DNA from: Gnetum montanum
Lineage: Eukaryota; Streptophyta; Gnetopsida; Gnetales; Gnetaceae
Reading direction: 5' to 3'
DNA length: 64,000 bases
Assembly (NCBI GenBank): GCA_015680685.1
Contig: MNCI01007937.1
Span: forward strand, 637,571-701,570
The notes beneath the pieces were generated by a model. That model was given only the letters and a program-made list of their open reading frames with translations. It searched no databases and was not told the origin of the DNA. This document shows, piece after piece, positions 48,101 to 62,486 of the stretch. The translations under genes were made by a program, and so were the position numbers. The first letter of the stretch is position 1, and every line of letters begins with the position of its first letter.

Positions 48101-49104
48101 GCTTTTGACTGTTCTGCAGTAAATTCGACCATGTAAACAGTAGTAAAGTTCCTGTATAAGACATCACAAATATATATTTCTTGTTGAATTAGTAGTGTTA
48201 TTATTTCATTTATTTAGCTTAATCATGTCTCGAATATTTCCAGGCTGCATATAAAATTGGGGGTTATTCTATAAGTGCAATGGCAATCGAACATTTAATT
48301 CTTTGTTGTAGGACATATAGACCTGTGCAGGTAAGAAATTTTCTCAGCTTTATTGTTATGGCACTTGTAGATGTTTCCAAATTTCTTCAGTGTTAAAAGC
48401 AGCAGTATGAAGCATTAACTGCTATTGTTGTCTTTACATGCATATTTTAAGTGGCTTGAAACACTGCTTTCAACTGGAGCAAGAATCAAAATGGGAGAAG
48501 AAAAACGTACTTTAGGAGCGAAATACGGTCTTGACGAACCTGAGCCTCTTGTTTACTTTGCACTCTCTGGTGGAGGCTACTCAGATCCTGCGGTATGGTA
48601 CACATTATTATATTTTTACATTTATACTTTGTGGAGTCATTGTTCGGCATTTCTAACTTGGCATATGATGTTTTCTTGATACTTGTAGTATATAAATATT
48701 TAAGGATGTTTTTGCATCTAGAGGAACTTTACAATTTTTGTTTTGTCAGCATTTAAAGAATTTCATACAATGCATAGGTGCGCATCTATACTGCAAAGAA
48801 TGTGGTTGAAGAACTTGATAGAGCAAAAAGAGAATTCCTTCAAGCAACTGTAAGTGTTCACAATCAGAAGAAAGTTTACTTACCAAGGCTAGTTGAAAGA
48901 TATGCCAAAGCAGCATCCATAAACGTAGGAAGCTTGCTGCAATGGGTGTGTCAGAATGTAGATGCAGAACTTGGGAATGCCATTCAAAATTGTATGGAGA
49001 GAAATTCCTCGAGAAAATCAGTGGCTCAAGGTGTTGAATGGTTGCCATATAATGGCAAGTTTCGCTATTTATTTGATAGAGAGCTGATTCCAGAAATGCT
49101 TTGA
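42168..49104 (+). CDS. MIP1-type leucine-zipper / DUF547 protein, 11 exons
   Basis: Plant protein of unknown biochemical role; relatives bind MADS-complex or other partners through the zipper. Exons: 42168-42277, 43842-43914, 44001-44084, 44623-44739, 45629-46003, 46351-46757, 47045-47144, 47291-47350, 48244-48330, 48452-48592, 48778-49104. All introns are GT/AG and phases agree, giving 626 residues with an intact frame. The N-terminal Lzipper-MIP1 region covers about residues 79-165 (RRAALEQDVEQLQKRL, EEEVTNREQHVLSLY). A Ser-rich linker follows. DUF547 lies at about 383-522 with FWINIHNALVMHAYL and IGGYSISAMAIEHLIL. The C-terminal tail ends ELIPEML. An in-frame ATG at 42060 would add 36 residues; I prefer 42168 because those residues look like leader sequence. 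No neighbour suggests a shared pathway. Confidence 0.9.
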
Positions 49105-52100
49105 CTGATTTATCTCGAAAATACATGGTAATTATTGTATTATTGTTGAGCCTCGGCAGTGTCCTTGTTTCAGCTACAGTTAAAGCCTGGTCAGATTAAT
49201 CTTTCATGGTTGTGACAGATCCTGCAAATCTAGAAGCTGCACCGTGTTCTTGTGTATATATTAGATTTGGCATGTGGGGACAAGAGGGGCATTGAGAGAC
49301 ATGGTTTGCTATGTGATATCAGTTTGATCAGATTGTACATTGTACGGAGGAAGCAAATTTTGTTTTTTTGTTCTTTTGTACGGTTCAGAGGTTACTATAG
49401 AATTTGTAAATGCTAATTCCAAAATATGTTCATGTTCAGCCTTTATTCGAAAACTTTTAATGAATTGTGAACTCAAATGGGCAGCATTGCGTTCCTACTG
49501 CGACTAAACAAAATCTAAAAGTACTAATTGGATATCTTACATATTTCTACAAGGATTGCAGCAAACAAAACTAGAAATGTGATTGATCTGATCGATAAAT
49601 TGAAGGCACATGACAGGCAAACGAAAGCAGTATACCCTAGCGTTGGATGGACCAAGTATGCACTTCAGAAATGGAATAATTTCAAATATTTTATTCATAT
49701 GAAAAGCAAGCTATTAGTGTTGCCTATTCCCAACAATAAGTCCCTAAGCGTGGATAATTTCTCGTTTAAATTTTTCCCGGGGTATTGTAATGTAGAACAA
49801 AACGATATTTTACTAAAACACTCCAAAATGGAGAGCATCAAACCTACAGCTTGACTGAACCCACAGCAACCCTGGTGATCAGAAATAAGTGTAATAACTA
49901 CTGCATTATACCTTTTGGTGAGAACAAAAGTTGTTATTTAATTTTGTAAATAAATTAAATTGTTTCTATTTTAGTTTTAGCTTTAGTTTCAAAATATTTT
50001 TTTATCTTAATACATTCTTTGAATTTTAAAAATTCACATGATTCTTAATAAATTTAATTTTAAATGCATCCATTTGTTCCCCGCAATTTCAAAATTCCTT
50101 TTTAGGTTTACTTTTACCTCTAATCTGACATTTTTTAGCAATATAAATTGAGATCTTATCTTCAATTGTTACATAGAAATAAACAAACAAGTTTTGTTTA
50201 ATTCAAGAATATCACTGATTAATTTCCTGTACAAGCACATTCTGTCTCCAATCATTGCAAGGAATGTTTAAATGGAAGGAGATTCTAATTGATATGTGGG
50301 AGCAGCAATGATAGGTTATGGTAGGATTCATGGAGGACATAGATTTGTTAAAATAAGTGAGATGAGAAGACAATCCTTGAGTTTGCATAGGTCTAAAATA
50401 TCTTTCACTAGCAAATACTTATGTTAAGAGAAAAGAGGATACTCGATATTTAAAAATAAAATATCAAAGAGAAGTGTTTGGATCAATACGTCTATGTGTT
50501 AGAGATGCAAATGCTCAATGGATGTTGGTTGTCACTAAAAAAGATAAAATCATTAATTCTCTTGTTAAGTGATGTTTGAGGGCAGCATGGACAATTAAAA
50601 AGATTAAGAAAAATCATCTTAGATTGTTTAGTTTAGTGCATGGAAGACTTTTTTTAAACCAAAGTGCAATTCTTAAACTATGTAAATTTTGTTATAATTT
50701 ATTTAAAGTTGATAATAGGGATTGATATTTGGAGTGATGGTAAGGTGCTCGAAGCTCAAGTCAAAGACCTCAAGAAACAATAGTTTGACAATAAATTTTC
50801 AAAAGTTTTTCGCCCCATCCTAATCATACAAAAAGCCTCTTCAATATAATCCATCATGAATTGATAAATAGAAAACTACAATTATTTTTAACCATTGCTT
50901 TCATTTTTCTTTTAAAAAATTACTCTTATTCTTTTTACAATAAACTTAAATCTTTGGTAGAAAGTGAAAACTTGTAAAATGCTATTAAACAAGGAGAAGG
51001 CAAAGTTTTTTTAGAATAAATTGTGAAGATAAATGCATCCCAAAACCTTTGTATTAATGATAAAGAACAACTTTAAATAAATTCCGTCCAATTTAAGTTC
51101 AATAAATCGATATCCGAATATATGTAGTAAAGCTTCCGGATGGATTCAAATCGGTTAGAGTCTTACAGACACCTGTATGGATAATGTATACTTGTTCCGC
51201 AGGGTAAACAGGATCACTCCGGATTGAAGGACCCACATGAAGTTCTGAGATTCGAATCATGATTCCTTGATCTCTATAAAAATCGTTCCTGAAAATCGCC
51301 GTAGCAATGAAAAACTGTATGTGGTTTTGGGAGGAAATGAAAAATCAAAATAAGCATTTTATCCAGAAAAGAGCCTCTCTGTGAACAATGAATCAACATC
51401 AAATTGCAGTCAAACCAATTTCAGCTTTCAAGTACAGACTTTTCCTGGTTGTTGGATAAAGGCAGAGAATGCTTTGGTTGCTGTATTGCAATCCCGATAG
51501 ATGATGAGCAGAAATGGGTTGGGTTTGCAAGACTCATGTGCCCTTCCCCAATAGATTGGTGGTCACAGACGTCTTCTCAAGTAATGCGATTCCGTGGCGT
51601 AAGTGATATTATTTTAGTAGCATATGTTTCTCAGGCTAATTAAGATGAGTTTAAAACTTGCGTTCTGTGTTCATGTTTCTGATTATAAACATGACAAGAA
51701 CTTCCACTGCGTCTAAACTAGTTTCTTAGTATAATTGCTTTAGTAAAGCCATTCAGTGAAATCTCTGCTGCTTGCAATGGCAGTTGTGGGTCATGGAATT
51801 TTGATATTCTGGTCCTCGTTTTATTTATTCTGTTTTTTTGGGGTACAACATATAGAAGACGGAGTTCGTAGTTGAACAAAACAAGAACAAATACGTTAGC
51901 TAATGAGGTTTGCCAGTTTTCTTGTCTCAGCAACTTTACAAGAATATCAAGTCTCTGAGATGGATCACTGTGACCAATCAAGATTTTGTAGTTTTGATAC
52001 TGGCCTGATCAGTGTGGCTTTCATTTGTTGTTGCAACATGGAGGCATCAATAATTGGGAATAATGTTGATAGATTGATCTCGGTTATTTTCCATTTACTT

Positions 52101-52681
52101 TGGAGATCTGGAAGAGGACATTCAGATAAGGTGTGCTATTCAGCCTTATTTGTGTAAAATCCAGCTACAGTTTTTCAATGTGGGATGTTTTAATTCATCA
52201 AATTGTTAGAAATGCCTAGACGCGGAAAATTTCTCTGGTGCTTTGTAGCAATGTCAGTGGAAAATGTGTTTTCTCCAATTCTCTCGAATGAATTGAGCTC
52301 TCTGTATTGTCAAAACTTAGTCTTCGGGTATCCATTTTTGAAGTGTGTGTATATATGTTATTAAAACCAAACATCTTCCCGATTTGCATCCTGTGGTGGT
52401 TAGCCACTTTGTTGAGTCACTTTTTGCTCTTCATGACATGAATGTACAGGCCGTCTAATAGATCCTTTAGGTCTACTGACGTTAACAAATCAATTTCAGT
52501 TTCAGTTTTACTGAACAAAAATTGAAATGGCTAAATCAGCGTACTTGTATGGTTGTTTAATTCACCTCTACCACTTTGAAATTATGTTTTGCTTAAGATA
52601 ACAGTGTTCTGGTTTCTTACAATCTAAATCCTGAAGCATACTGCTAAGCTATTTTAACATTCTAAATTTTCAATTCAATAA
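49105..52681. other. Intergenic region between the two plus-strand genes
   Basis: The first 300 bp probably hold the 3' untranslated region of the DUF547 gene. The rest is AT-rich with no supported frame. A strong donor-like GGC|GTAAGT at 51598 and a nearby ATG at 51388 could belong to a 5' exon of the next gene, but I could not join either in frame. Confidence 0.4.
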
Positions 52682-55600
52682 ATGGTTGCAGATTTCTCCA
52701 TTACATGTCAACATCAATCAAGAGAATCATGGCGATGCCGCTCATTGGCATCGATGTCAACTGACTCAACAACTGTCCCCTTGAACAGCAAGAATGAAAA
52801 GAAAAGGACTAATTCTGAATTTTCAGAGAATAAACATGATTCTAACCATGCAAAAGGCCAGAAGATGTTTAGGGTCTGTGACAAGCTAATTGAAGTTTTT
52901 CTGATTGAAAAACCGCAGCCAAGTGATTGGAAGAAAGTAATAGTATACAGAGAAGAATGGAACGAGATCAAGCCTCATTTTCATCGAAGATGTAGAGCAC
53001 GAGCATTAATAGAAAAAGATGGTACAAATAAAAAGAAGATACTTGCACTTTCTGGCAAGGTTAAACAGGTAAGAATTTTACCTTTCTATTAAATGATATG
53101 TTAATAATATCTGCAACGTACTTCTATTTAACGATTTACCAATATTTGTTGAGGTCATTTTCTGCTGATTATTTGTATTCATATAAGCTGTAAACTACAA
53201 CATGATTATTAATTTAAATACAATTTCATGTTGCTAAATTTGGGAGTTAATGGCATTCCCCCCAACCTCAAGCCCTCGTGGAAAATATCTAGGGAAGATT
53301 TTTTCCTTAAATACAAATTTGGAGTACATATTTCTCTATTTTACTTGACATGCGATGTATTTTTATAAAAATGTTTTTTACTTTGAACTCCTAGGCTTTT
53401 TATTTGTTGTAGATTGAGACTCAGATGAAGAGGCATGATGCACTTCTTAAGGAGATTAGAGAAAACCAGTCAGAGGTTATTGCTATTGTGGCAAGGCAAC
53501 GCAAGGACTTCAATGAGGACTTTTTTGAATACCTTAAACTTGTTGCTAATAGTTATCATGGCAGTTTGAGTGTCCAGGATGGTAGGTTATGGACAGTTTG
53601 GAGATTTATTGTAAGCACATACGTGAATTTTTTGTTCGACTTTTTGAGATGAATTCTATTAAAGTTCTGATTTCAAATTTGCCATGTTCTCCATTATTTG
53701 GTGGTTTATAGAAATATCAGGTTTAGCTGCATCATGTTTGGCAGCAGTGCAAGCATATGACAATGCAGTTTCCGATCCTTATGCATTGAATGAAGCAATG
53801 AATAAATTAAATGACATTTTTGATTCCCCATCATTAGATGTTGCATGTGAAAAGATCAATAAGTTGGCAAAAGACAAACAACTTGACTCAACAACATTGA
53901 TGCTAATCACACAAACATGGGCATCTGCCAAAAATTCCAAAAAGGTGAAGAATGAGGTCAGTATATTTAAGTACTTGAAAGTATGAAAGAGAATATTCCA
54001 TTTCATTATTGCCTTTTCTTTAATTTTTTCTGCAGCAACATGCACAATTTACAAAATAAAGCATTCAATGATCCTATTGTTCTGTTATTAAAGATTTGTT
54101 GCAGATTGCAAGATCTTACATCATTAAACTCTCCCTTTATAAATAAATTTCTTTCTAAAACCATATTTCGAGGAGCTATGTAATTGACAAACCATTATTA
54201 TCAAATATATTTGGCCAGCTTTTTCATTTCCTGGAGGATGTGGTACCCTTTCTACCAGATACATTGGATGGATAATTTAGCAATAATGCTCATTGTTGTA
54301 GGTTATTTTTTATATGGTCCTTTCCTTTCAAAAGATCCATGGAAAAATGATGTTATGGGACATTGGAACTCCATTATTGGGAATGGAAATTTAGGGCTTT
54401 AATTAATTTACTTGTTTCAAAATTATTTTCCTTAAATGTCATGCTAGAATACAAACAGGTCATAGTTTGAAACAGAACAAGTGTCTTTCTTCAGACATGC
54501 ATGTTGAGCTAGGTAAGCCCTTTGTTTTCAAATTTTCTAGCACAATAATATATTATAAAAGCCATGAGAGGCATGTTAATTTGTTGCCTAACTCCACATT
54601 CTTTTGGCAATGTTACAAGATATTCATTTTATTAGCTTTGTTTTCTTTCACATCTCGTTCCTAATCTACACTCCAGACCAATATGCTGTTCCTGATCTTT
54701 AAAAGATGCTTTTGCATCATCTCCTAGATCCTTAAAAATATTATTCTACTTTACTCAATGGGTTGGAAATTGTGAAACATTCATGTTGGTTGTCCACATG
54801 GATCACTAAACCCACATGCAATATTTAGGCTTTTTGCAATCAATATTCAAAGAACACAGTGATCAGCTTCCTGGTACACTTCTTTCTTTGATCTACGGCA
54901 ATCGCCTTGTCTTCTTGAAAGAATCCAGTCAGCTTGTTTAAACTATATTTCTAAACTGCATTAACATTTACATCACCGTGGAACTAAATTAGTTTAAAAA
55001 CATTAAAATCAGGAGAAATAAATGCATTCCAATTTCCAAGGAAACTCTGATTGACAGGCGTCTATCAATTTACTGTTGTACAATACGAATAAGAGAGCAA
55101 ACATTGCATCAATTTGTTGTAATAATTTAACAACAAATGCAAAGAAATGAACAAAAATTAAGTGGCTGTTGCATTGAAAAAAAAAAATTGTTTGACAACT
55201 CTGAGTCACATGGATGTTTGGGGATTTGATTATGCACCCTTTTCTCTACTCATGTGCAAGCCAAATTACTATAGAGGAATAAGTTATGTCTGCCCAAAGG
55301 CTTAATAAGGGAAAACTTGTTAACAGAAAAAGAATACTAAACAGATATGGTTTGACAGTGGGCCATTGAGAAAACTGATGTTGCTTAATAATACATTAAT
55401 AAATGGTGCTCTTGAATATTTTCCTTTTTCATTAGTGCAGGGGTGGTAGTTGACCCCATTTTGTTGGGGCAAGGCCAGGATGAAAATGATGATGATTTGG
55501 GCAGGGGTGAGAAGGGGTTGTAGGCAATAAGTGCAGTGTTGCAGGGTTAAGATGCCTGAAGGAAGAAGTGGCCAACTTAGGTATTACAATTCGACTCATA

Positions 55601-58551
55601 GCCCAAATGGAACCATTGAATTACTAGTTGAGCTACAACCTCATTAGTGTTGGCCAATAATCTGATGTACTTGTTTCTCTATTATTCATGTTGGTAAACA
55701 GTACATTAAACTATTGCCTGTGACAGTTAATTACATCACTGTTTCGGCCAAGGTGCAACTAGGCCACAGAAAGCAATGTAACAAATAGAAGTAAATTTCA
55801 CGTTGTAATAACTACAAAATTTCATAAGTAAACTTCAGTCAATCAGAATTGAACAAATTACATGATATTATCATAATCGTCAATTCGGCCTTATCCCAAA
55901 AAAATGGGGTCAGCTATACTCTTTGATAATATATGCTATGAAAATCCATAATTGAGGGTTCAAAGTGCCATAATCAACAGTATAGACTAGATGCTATGTG
56001 AATAAGGATAGTACCAATTATGATCAATTAGCTAGTGAAAAATTTAACTGCTTATGAGCCATAAATAAATGTTAGGGGCGTTAACTAAAATAATGGAATA
56101 GCAACCTAACACTGATACTACATTAGAAAATCAGGAAATTATATGGTGACTCTAAGATACTTTAGCAGTTATGATTTTGTGAAAATAATAATATATGAAA
56201 GTGAAACTGATGTTTGTTTATTATGCAAATCCAGGTTCCTTTATAGAAATTTTTAAATAATTTAGCGGAGACCATTAATATTCGTGTGACCCACAATATA
56301 CAAGTCACAAGCCTTGACAATGAAGTATACCCCACTGATTCTATGCTATTATGGTATTGGTTTCACTCAAGTTTGATTTAATTCCAACCAAAATGTTAAA
56401 CATTTATTTATGCAAGTAATTAACTAGATCTAATCAATTACAACTCTCAACGGAATGAACCCCAAGGTCAAGCCATCAACAATCATCCATGCATGGCTTC
56501 TTTGGTGGTTTCATCCCCAACTAATGTTCAAAGACTTATTGCCAGTGGGTTGAAAAATAGCCCATCAATGCTGGGACTGTGGCTGACTATCATTCTACAT
56601 TCAATGTTTAACCTGGATTCTTAAAAACGATGCAGGGCCCATCTTTTTATCAACGTAACAAAATGTAATCGATTTTTCTACTTTTTTTGTAGTTCATTGA
56701 TTGTTGATTTAAATGACTGTTGTTTACACACACGAGTTTAAAGTGTAATGATTATTAACAATCTGCCATAGCAAGTCTGTTTCATCGTTTAATTCCACTT
56801 TATTTCTCTGTTGCAAACATGCCATATTAATAAATGTAAGTTGCTGAAATGAAAGAATTAGTGTGATCGTTTAACCCTGTTCTTTATTCATGTTTGTAGG
56901 CAAAAGAAATTATGTATCAGTTGTACAAGGTGACAAAGGAAAATCTTGAAAGTCTTATACCAAAGGAGGTTCAAATAATTAAAAATCTTTTATCTATAAT
57001 TGATCCTGAAGAACGCCTTGAAATGATGACCACTGCATTTTCTCCTGGAGATGAAAATCAGTCAAAGGATATCAATGCTCTATACACGTAAGGCTTTTAT
57101 ATTCTATGCCTCGCATTTAGAAATAATTTTAAAAATAGATTAAATTTTTTGCTAGCTGCAGAAATAAAATTTGCAACATGTTTTCATTGTTAAAAACTCT
57201 ATTGCAACTAATGTTAAAAAATTAAAAGAAATTTTATTTTTAAGATAAACTTGATAAATTGAATGTTCTATCATTGATCCGTATTTCTATCTTTCATTAT
57301 TCTTGTTAAAGAAACACAGCGGTACTGTAAAAATGAAATGTTTGATTATGCATTTTAAATGTCTAATTTAAAACGTGATTACAGGTGACTAACATATAAT
57401 GGAGCGTCTTTTATGTAGTTTCTTGGATAAATTCGTGATCAAGAATATTTTATAATAAAATGATAATTGAAGAACAACTTGAATGTCAGGAAAACTTTGT
57501 TAAAAGTTGAAAAAGCCTCTTGTTTAAAAACCGGGGTAATCATTATGCATTTCAACATTAACTATCATCAACTAAGGTTAACAATTAGCTGATGCAGATA
57601 GTTTCATTTTGAATTCTGCAATTCTTGGATACATATTCTTTAAGTGAGATTTTGATACCTTTATCATCGTCATCATCCTAGCCTTGTCGCAATAAAATAG
57701 GGTTGGCTAAGATTTTGGTACCTTGTATTTTAAATTGTAATTTAAAGAATTGAGTATACACATAAATTAGTAAAAGTCATGAGGATCCATTGGCTTCAGG
57801 CCCTACTTGGGTTCAAAGAAGGTGAAACTCTCAACCTTGACTTGAGTAGCCCTTCTGATGACGTGTGGAATGAAGCTAACTGAAGTTTCAAAACGAGAAA
57901 GAAATTCCCTAGTCTCCAAACTTGATTTAAAAAATACTAGTATGCCATTTGGTGGTGTGTTGCAGAAAACAATAATTCATGTTATGTTCACTTCAATGGT
58001 AAATTGAGTTTTCACAAATAACTGGTTTGATACAAACACGAAACCTTTCATCATGATTTATAGAGTTTTCAAGAATATCTGTTACCCAGGAGCGTGAAAC
58101 ATTAAAATATCATATAGCTTACGTACTTAAAATCTAAATTTTATCATTAATGTCTCTTTATGTTTCTAAGTTAATTCCATTGTAATCTCTTGTTTAAGTT
58201 CATTACGTAATTGTGGAAGTCTTCGTGCATTGTTGGACTGGTAAAGAAAACTTGAATTAATCATCAAAAGCCATGAGGTGTTCAAATTTCAACGTAGTCC
58301 GCAAGATGCAGTCATTTAGATATACTTTGTTAATGATTTAGCCATCTTTTATTATAGTTTAGATTTACATTATTTAATCATGTGTAAACAGGACTCCTAG
58401 AAAGCTGCGTAAGTGGATGAAGAAGATTTTAGATGCATACTACAACAACAGAAATGAGACTTCAATTAAAGAAGCGAAGCAATTCATGGACCCATTGGCC
58501 ATTCAAAGGATCGAGTACCTAATGGCAGTAATTGAAGATGAGTATTTGTGA
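52682..58551 (+). CDS. At4g37920-like protein, probably chloroplast, five exons
   Basis: Resembles the uncharacterised plant protein of Arabidopsis locus At4g37920, annotated as chloroplastic; function unknown. Exons: 52682-53068, 53413-53581, 53721-53956, 56900-57087, 58392-58551; GT/AG introns and matching phases give 379 residues. Family landmarks in order: CDKLIEVF..EKPQPSDW (about residues 62-80), VARQRKDFNEDFF (about 150), SCLAAVQAYD (about 190), NSPSLD-type DSPSLDVACEKI (about 220), QLYKVTKENLESLIPKE (about 270), IDPEERLEMM..AFSPGDE (about 295), LYTTPRKLRKW across the last junction. The N-terminus is Ser/Arg-rich as in transit peptides, but another upstream exon is possible; the exon-1 start is the least certain part. 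Intron 3 is 2.9 kb and intron 4 1.3 kb. Frame intact. Confidence 0.85.
53957..56899 (+). other. Long intron 3 of the At4g37920-like gene
   Basis: AT-rich, no internal gene supported. Contains a short block (55888-55918) resembling the 3' tail of plant RTE LINEs: GCCTTATCCCA followed by AAAATGGGGTCAGCTATA. Confidence 0.6.
57671..57712 (+). repeat. RTE-LINE-tail-like block in intron 4
   Basis: CATCATCCTAGCCTTGTCGC then AATAGGGTTGGCTAAG. A similar block is at 55888-55918 and another at 58981-59014. The pattern matches the conserved 3' end of plant RTE-type LINEs; full copies are absent. Confidence 0.45.
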
Positions 58552-60429
58552 TCATAATCAATACGTATCTTTCCAGATAAAAGGGTTTTCCAATATAAGC
58601 AATAATTATCATTCCAATGCAGATAAGCACGTGGCTCTCTTTGATCCTATACACAACAGCAAACGTGCTTTCCTAGTCATCCACATCAAATTTTGATTGA
58701 ATTGAAGTGGTGGATTACTGGTTACTGTTAGAGTGACCTTTCTGAAATTTCAAAATTCTGATACATGTGAACTGCTTTTTGTTAAACCCATAGGCCTCAC
58801 AAAAAAATCTGTAACTTGTAGAATTCAGGTCACACATTGAAATGTTAGTATGTTGTATGTATAGTAATTGATATTATGGTATGAAAAAACCTTGGCAAGT
58901 GCTACAGAACACGCCACATTATTAATGAAGAATTTCACCGTCAAACTAGATTTGAAGTAATTTGCATGGAGACATCATCATCATCATCCTAGCCTTATCC
59001 TAACAAAATGGGTCAATTAGTAACTTATATAAAGACAATGATAAAAATTCTCTAATCCTTGAGATATCAATTACAACTGATGATGAATTTAGTATGATTT
59101 GAAATATTTTGCAAGGCAAAAATATTTAAGCTATGGATGGTATAAATGCTATTGCCAATCTAAATTTAAGGTATCCTGTTACAATGCCGCCCTTGAAAAG
59201 CACCATATGGCACCACCTAAAGAGTTCCAAATCAGCTAGGAAGAAGTGTGGACTCAAGTTGGATTTTGCCTTAATGTTCATAACACCTACAAATACAATA
59301 AAAGATATGGTGCTAGTTAAAAATTTCTTATGCCGTAGGCAACATACAAGCATCAAAGACCCAGAACATACATACATGCACAACATATTGCAACACAACA
59401 AGACTCAAGACAACATGACACCCCAACAAGAATCTATCATAAGGTATGCTCAACTAGCCCTAAACCTCGCTTTGTATTGAGGGGTAGTGGCCTGAGCCAG
59501 AGAGGTAAAGCCATTTAGTTGACAAGTAATTAAGGTCATGTAGTTCTTTGATGGTGGTTAAGATAGTATGGAATCTATAATGATCTCTACACTCCTTCAA
59601 CCCCTATTTTGAGGAAAACAACCTTTGATCCACCAATAACATATGCTTTACTAAACTCTCCCCCACTTGAAAGAAGTGATGTCCTTTGAGTTTAATTCTT
59701 TGTTTATACGCTTTCCCAAACATGAAGAGCACATTGGATATTGAGGAACATCAAACAACTAAAAGCCTTATCGATAGTATAGACAAGAAGGTCCAATGGC
59801 TAGGGTTATTGAACTGTAAAGCATGAATGTTGAACTCAACTTGACATTCAATGAAGGCTTAGATATGTTTGTGCTACCCAAGTTAAGGAAGAAAAGGTTT
59901 GTCCTTTTTCATATAGATTGTACCAACTTTTCTACTCAGAGCAAAATATACTTGCTTGACATGTGAGCTAATTCACTACTTTGGTGGTGATATGAAAGAG
60001 TAAAGTCAATCCTATGTGTCCAAGGGGAGGGGGGTGTTGGAACTTGAAATAATTGAAACACAGGTACACCCCAAGATTTATAGAAGTTTATAACTCAGTA
60101 CTACATAGGATAATCGAATTTATGACAGGGGGTTACTAGGCCAAGATCCATACCACTAGGCCAACACCTCATTATCTAAGGGAAGACACTAGTTCATACC
60201 TTGGAGGAACCACTCTCCATGCCTAGTGATAGTCTACTACTAGTATGTGCAAGAATCTTTGGGACTTTGCCCTCATTGTGGCATCATGTATGTTCTTAAT
60301 TGAGGGGTAACACACTAATTCTCCACTGCTTAGAAGTGGTCCATCTTAAACCCACTTGATGTTATCTACCTTGTCTTACTTCTACCATTTTGTTCCTTAC
60401 ATGCAACACTATGTCTCTCAAACATTGAC
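58552..60429. other. Intergenic DNA between the last host gene and the chromovirus pol
   Basis: The first few hundred bases are the likely 3' untranslated region of the At4g37920-like gene. An RTE-LINE-tail-like block lies at 58981-59014. A minus-strand purine run (GTGGGGGAGAG, near 59660) may be a polypurine tract of the decayed element to the right, but no LTR could be delimited. Confidence 0.35.
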
Positions 60430-62460
60430 TCTCGATGGGAAGTGGCAACATTGGGCTAGCCACTCTCGTAGATCCACAAAGGTATATCAATGTGATTCTT
60501 TGCGTAGAAGCTTGCAATAAATGTTTGCTTGTGACTAAAAGTATGTCTGTCCTCCCATGTATCCTTCTCTAAGGATGTGCCTTACCAATGTACCAAAAAT
60601 TCCACCATTTGATTAGGAGCATAACTAGTTATGCACATGTTGACAATGGAATCATACATCATCCTTTCATAGCGTCAATGTTTGGAGGTCCTTGGGACCT
60701 CAATGTTGTTGGATTAGCATCTTTGGGGTTGAACTTTTTTAGCATGGAAACATGGAATACCAAATCATATTTTGCAAGATACGTTGGCAACTACAACTTA
60801 TATGCAACTAGGTTCACATGAGCAATGACCTTGAAAGGCCCATCATAGCACTAAAGAATTTCTAAATTGCCCACTTCTTTGGCCTCGTTTGCCCTGCATT
60901 ACCCATATTTAAAAGAGCCCATTCTTTAACATTGAACTCCAAGGGTCTCCACTTGCTATCATAGACTTTTCCAAGTACATCCTAGCCACTTGGATATGAT
61001 CCATCCACAACTTCATGAACTCATTAGTTGAAGGATTTAGACCTTCATGTGAGTTTTCCAGTAGTTAGGGTAATATTGGTTGCCTCCCCAAGGCCAACTT
61101 TGCTAAAAAGAAGCTTGTGATAATAGACTTTTGAATGTTGTAATTGAACTATGTCACCCTCATGCAATGTGTTTAATCAAACCAAATATAATGCCTCAAG
61201 TACTCCTCCAAGACCCTAATCACAAGTTTTAACTATCCATCTATCTAGGGATGATAGCTCGAATACATCCTTAGCTTAGTTTCCATCATTTCAAAAAGCT
61301 TCTGCCAAAAAATTCCTTGTGAAACGAGAGTTTTGTTTAGACATAATGCTCCTTGGGAATCCAAAATAGTAAGCCACATGATTAAAGAATAAGGATGTCG
61401 CATTCACAACTATGCAAGGCGTTGACATGAGATGAGAATGACAAAATTAGAGAACTTGTCCATAACTACAAGGATGTAAAATTTGTGGGCACCCTAGTGA
61501 TAAAATCCATGGAAATAGTTATCCATAGAAGCTCTGGAGTCTCCATGGAGTGAAGCAAACCCCCTAGTCTCTCATTGGAACTTGTCTTATTAACAAAGAA
61601 AACAACTTTGCAAAACATTTACCACATCAAGCACAAGATTTGGCTAATAGAAGCTTCTTTCCATCAACACCATTGTCCTTTTATACATCAAATGGCCTAC
61701 CCAAAGGTTGCTATGGCATTCATCAATGATTTGAGAATGTAAGGCATCCTAGTATAGGACATAGACCTGATTTTTCTTGAACATGAACAAGCCATCCACT
61801 TCACTGAAATTTGAATCACTACCACCCCAGACCAACTCCAACAACTCCTAAGCACACTGATTACAATGTAGTCCATCCCTAATTTTCTCCTAGAGTTCAT
61901 GGTCAGCCAATATCCAAGAGCTATTGGGCTAACCCACAACCTCTATTGAACACACCTAAAAACACTAGTTCAACGCATCTGCCACCATATTCTCTTTACA
62001 CACCAAGCTTGCTTTGACATAAACCTAGATTAAGAAGGTAGCTTGTAGCATTGTTGTCTATTTTCACTACCATGGGACCACCCAGGAGAAAGTGTTGCCA
62101 TGTGCGAAGATAATACACAATGTTGAACGTCTCCTAAAACATTCATTGGCCATAACTGTTCTTGTGGGATTTAGCTTCTTTAACTTGAATACTATTGGAA
62201 AATTATTTTGTAAGAGCACTCCTTTCATTACCTCATCTAAAGCATAAGTGTGTGGCTTTAAGAAGTTAGGAAGGGCCAACATAGGTTGGGTTGTGAAGGT
62301 TGTCAAAAGTTTCTTAGCACGTATTACTCCAGTCCAAGGGAACATCCCTTTTTGTAAATTGGTTAGGGATGTTGCCATTCCAGAGAACCCATGAACAAAC
62401 TTCTTGTCATAATTGGCGAAACCCATGAATTGGCATAGTTCATGCATGCCCTTTGTAACA
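60430..62460 (-). pseudogene. Chromovirus (Ty3) pol remnant
   Basis: Read on the minus strand from 62450: RT/RNase H connection (LCQFMGFANYDKKFVHGFS, FTTQPMLALPNF, about 62440-62250), RNase H-like region, integrase zinc-finger and core fragments (about 61950-61250), integrase C-terminal part (about 60900-60680), and a chromodomain-like end (MVEFLVHW..GTSLEKDTWED, about 60600-60540). Stops and frame changes throughout. The chromodomain puts it in a different Ty3 lineage from elements A-F. Confidence 0.75.
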
Positions 62461-62486
62461 AGCTATGTGACAATGGTATCCACCTT

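Noticed and set aside
49528-49854. 108-codon plus-strand frame
   Set aside because: No recognisable family, no splice context, AT-rich intergenic surroundings.
51404-51643. Possible first exon of the At4g37920-like gene
   Set aside because: No ATG opens this frame (the nearest, at 51388, is in another frame and soon stops), and the strong donor at 51598 does not join in phase with the exon at 52692.
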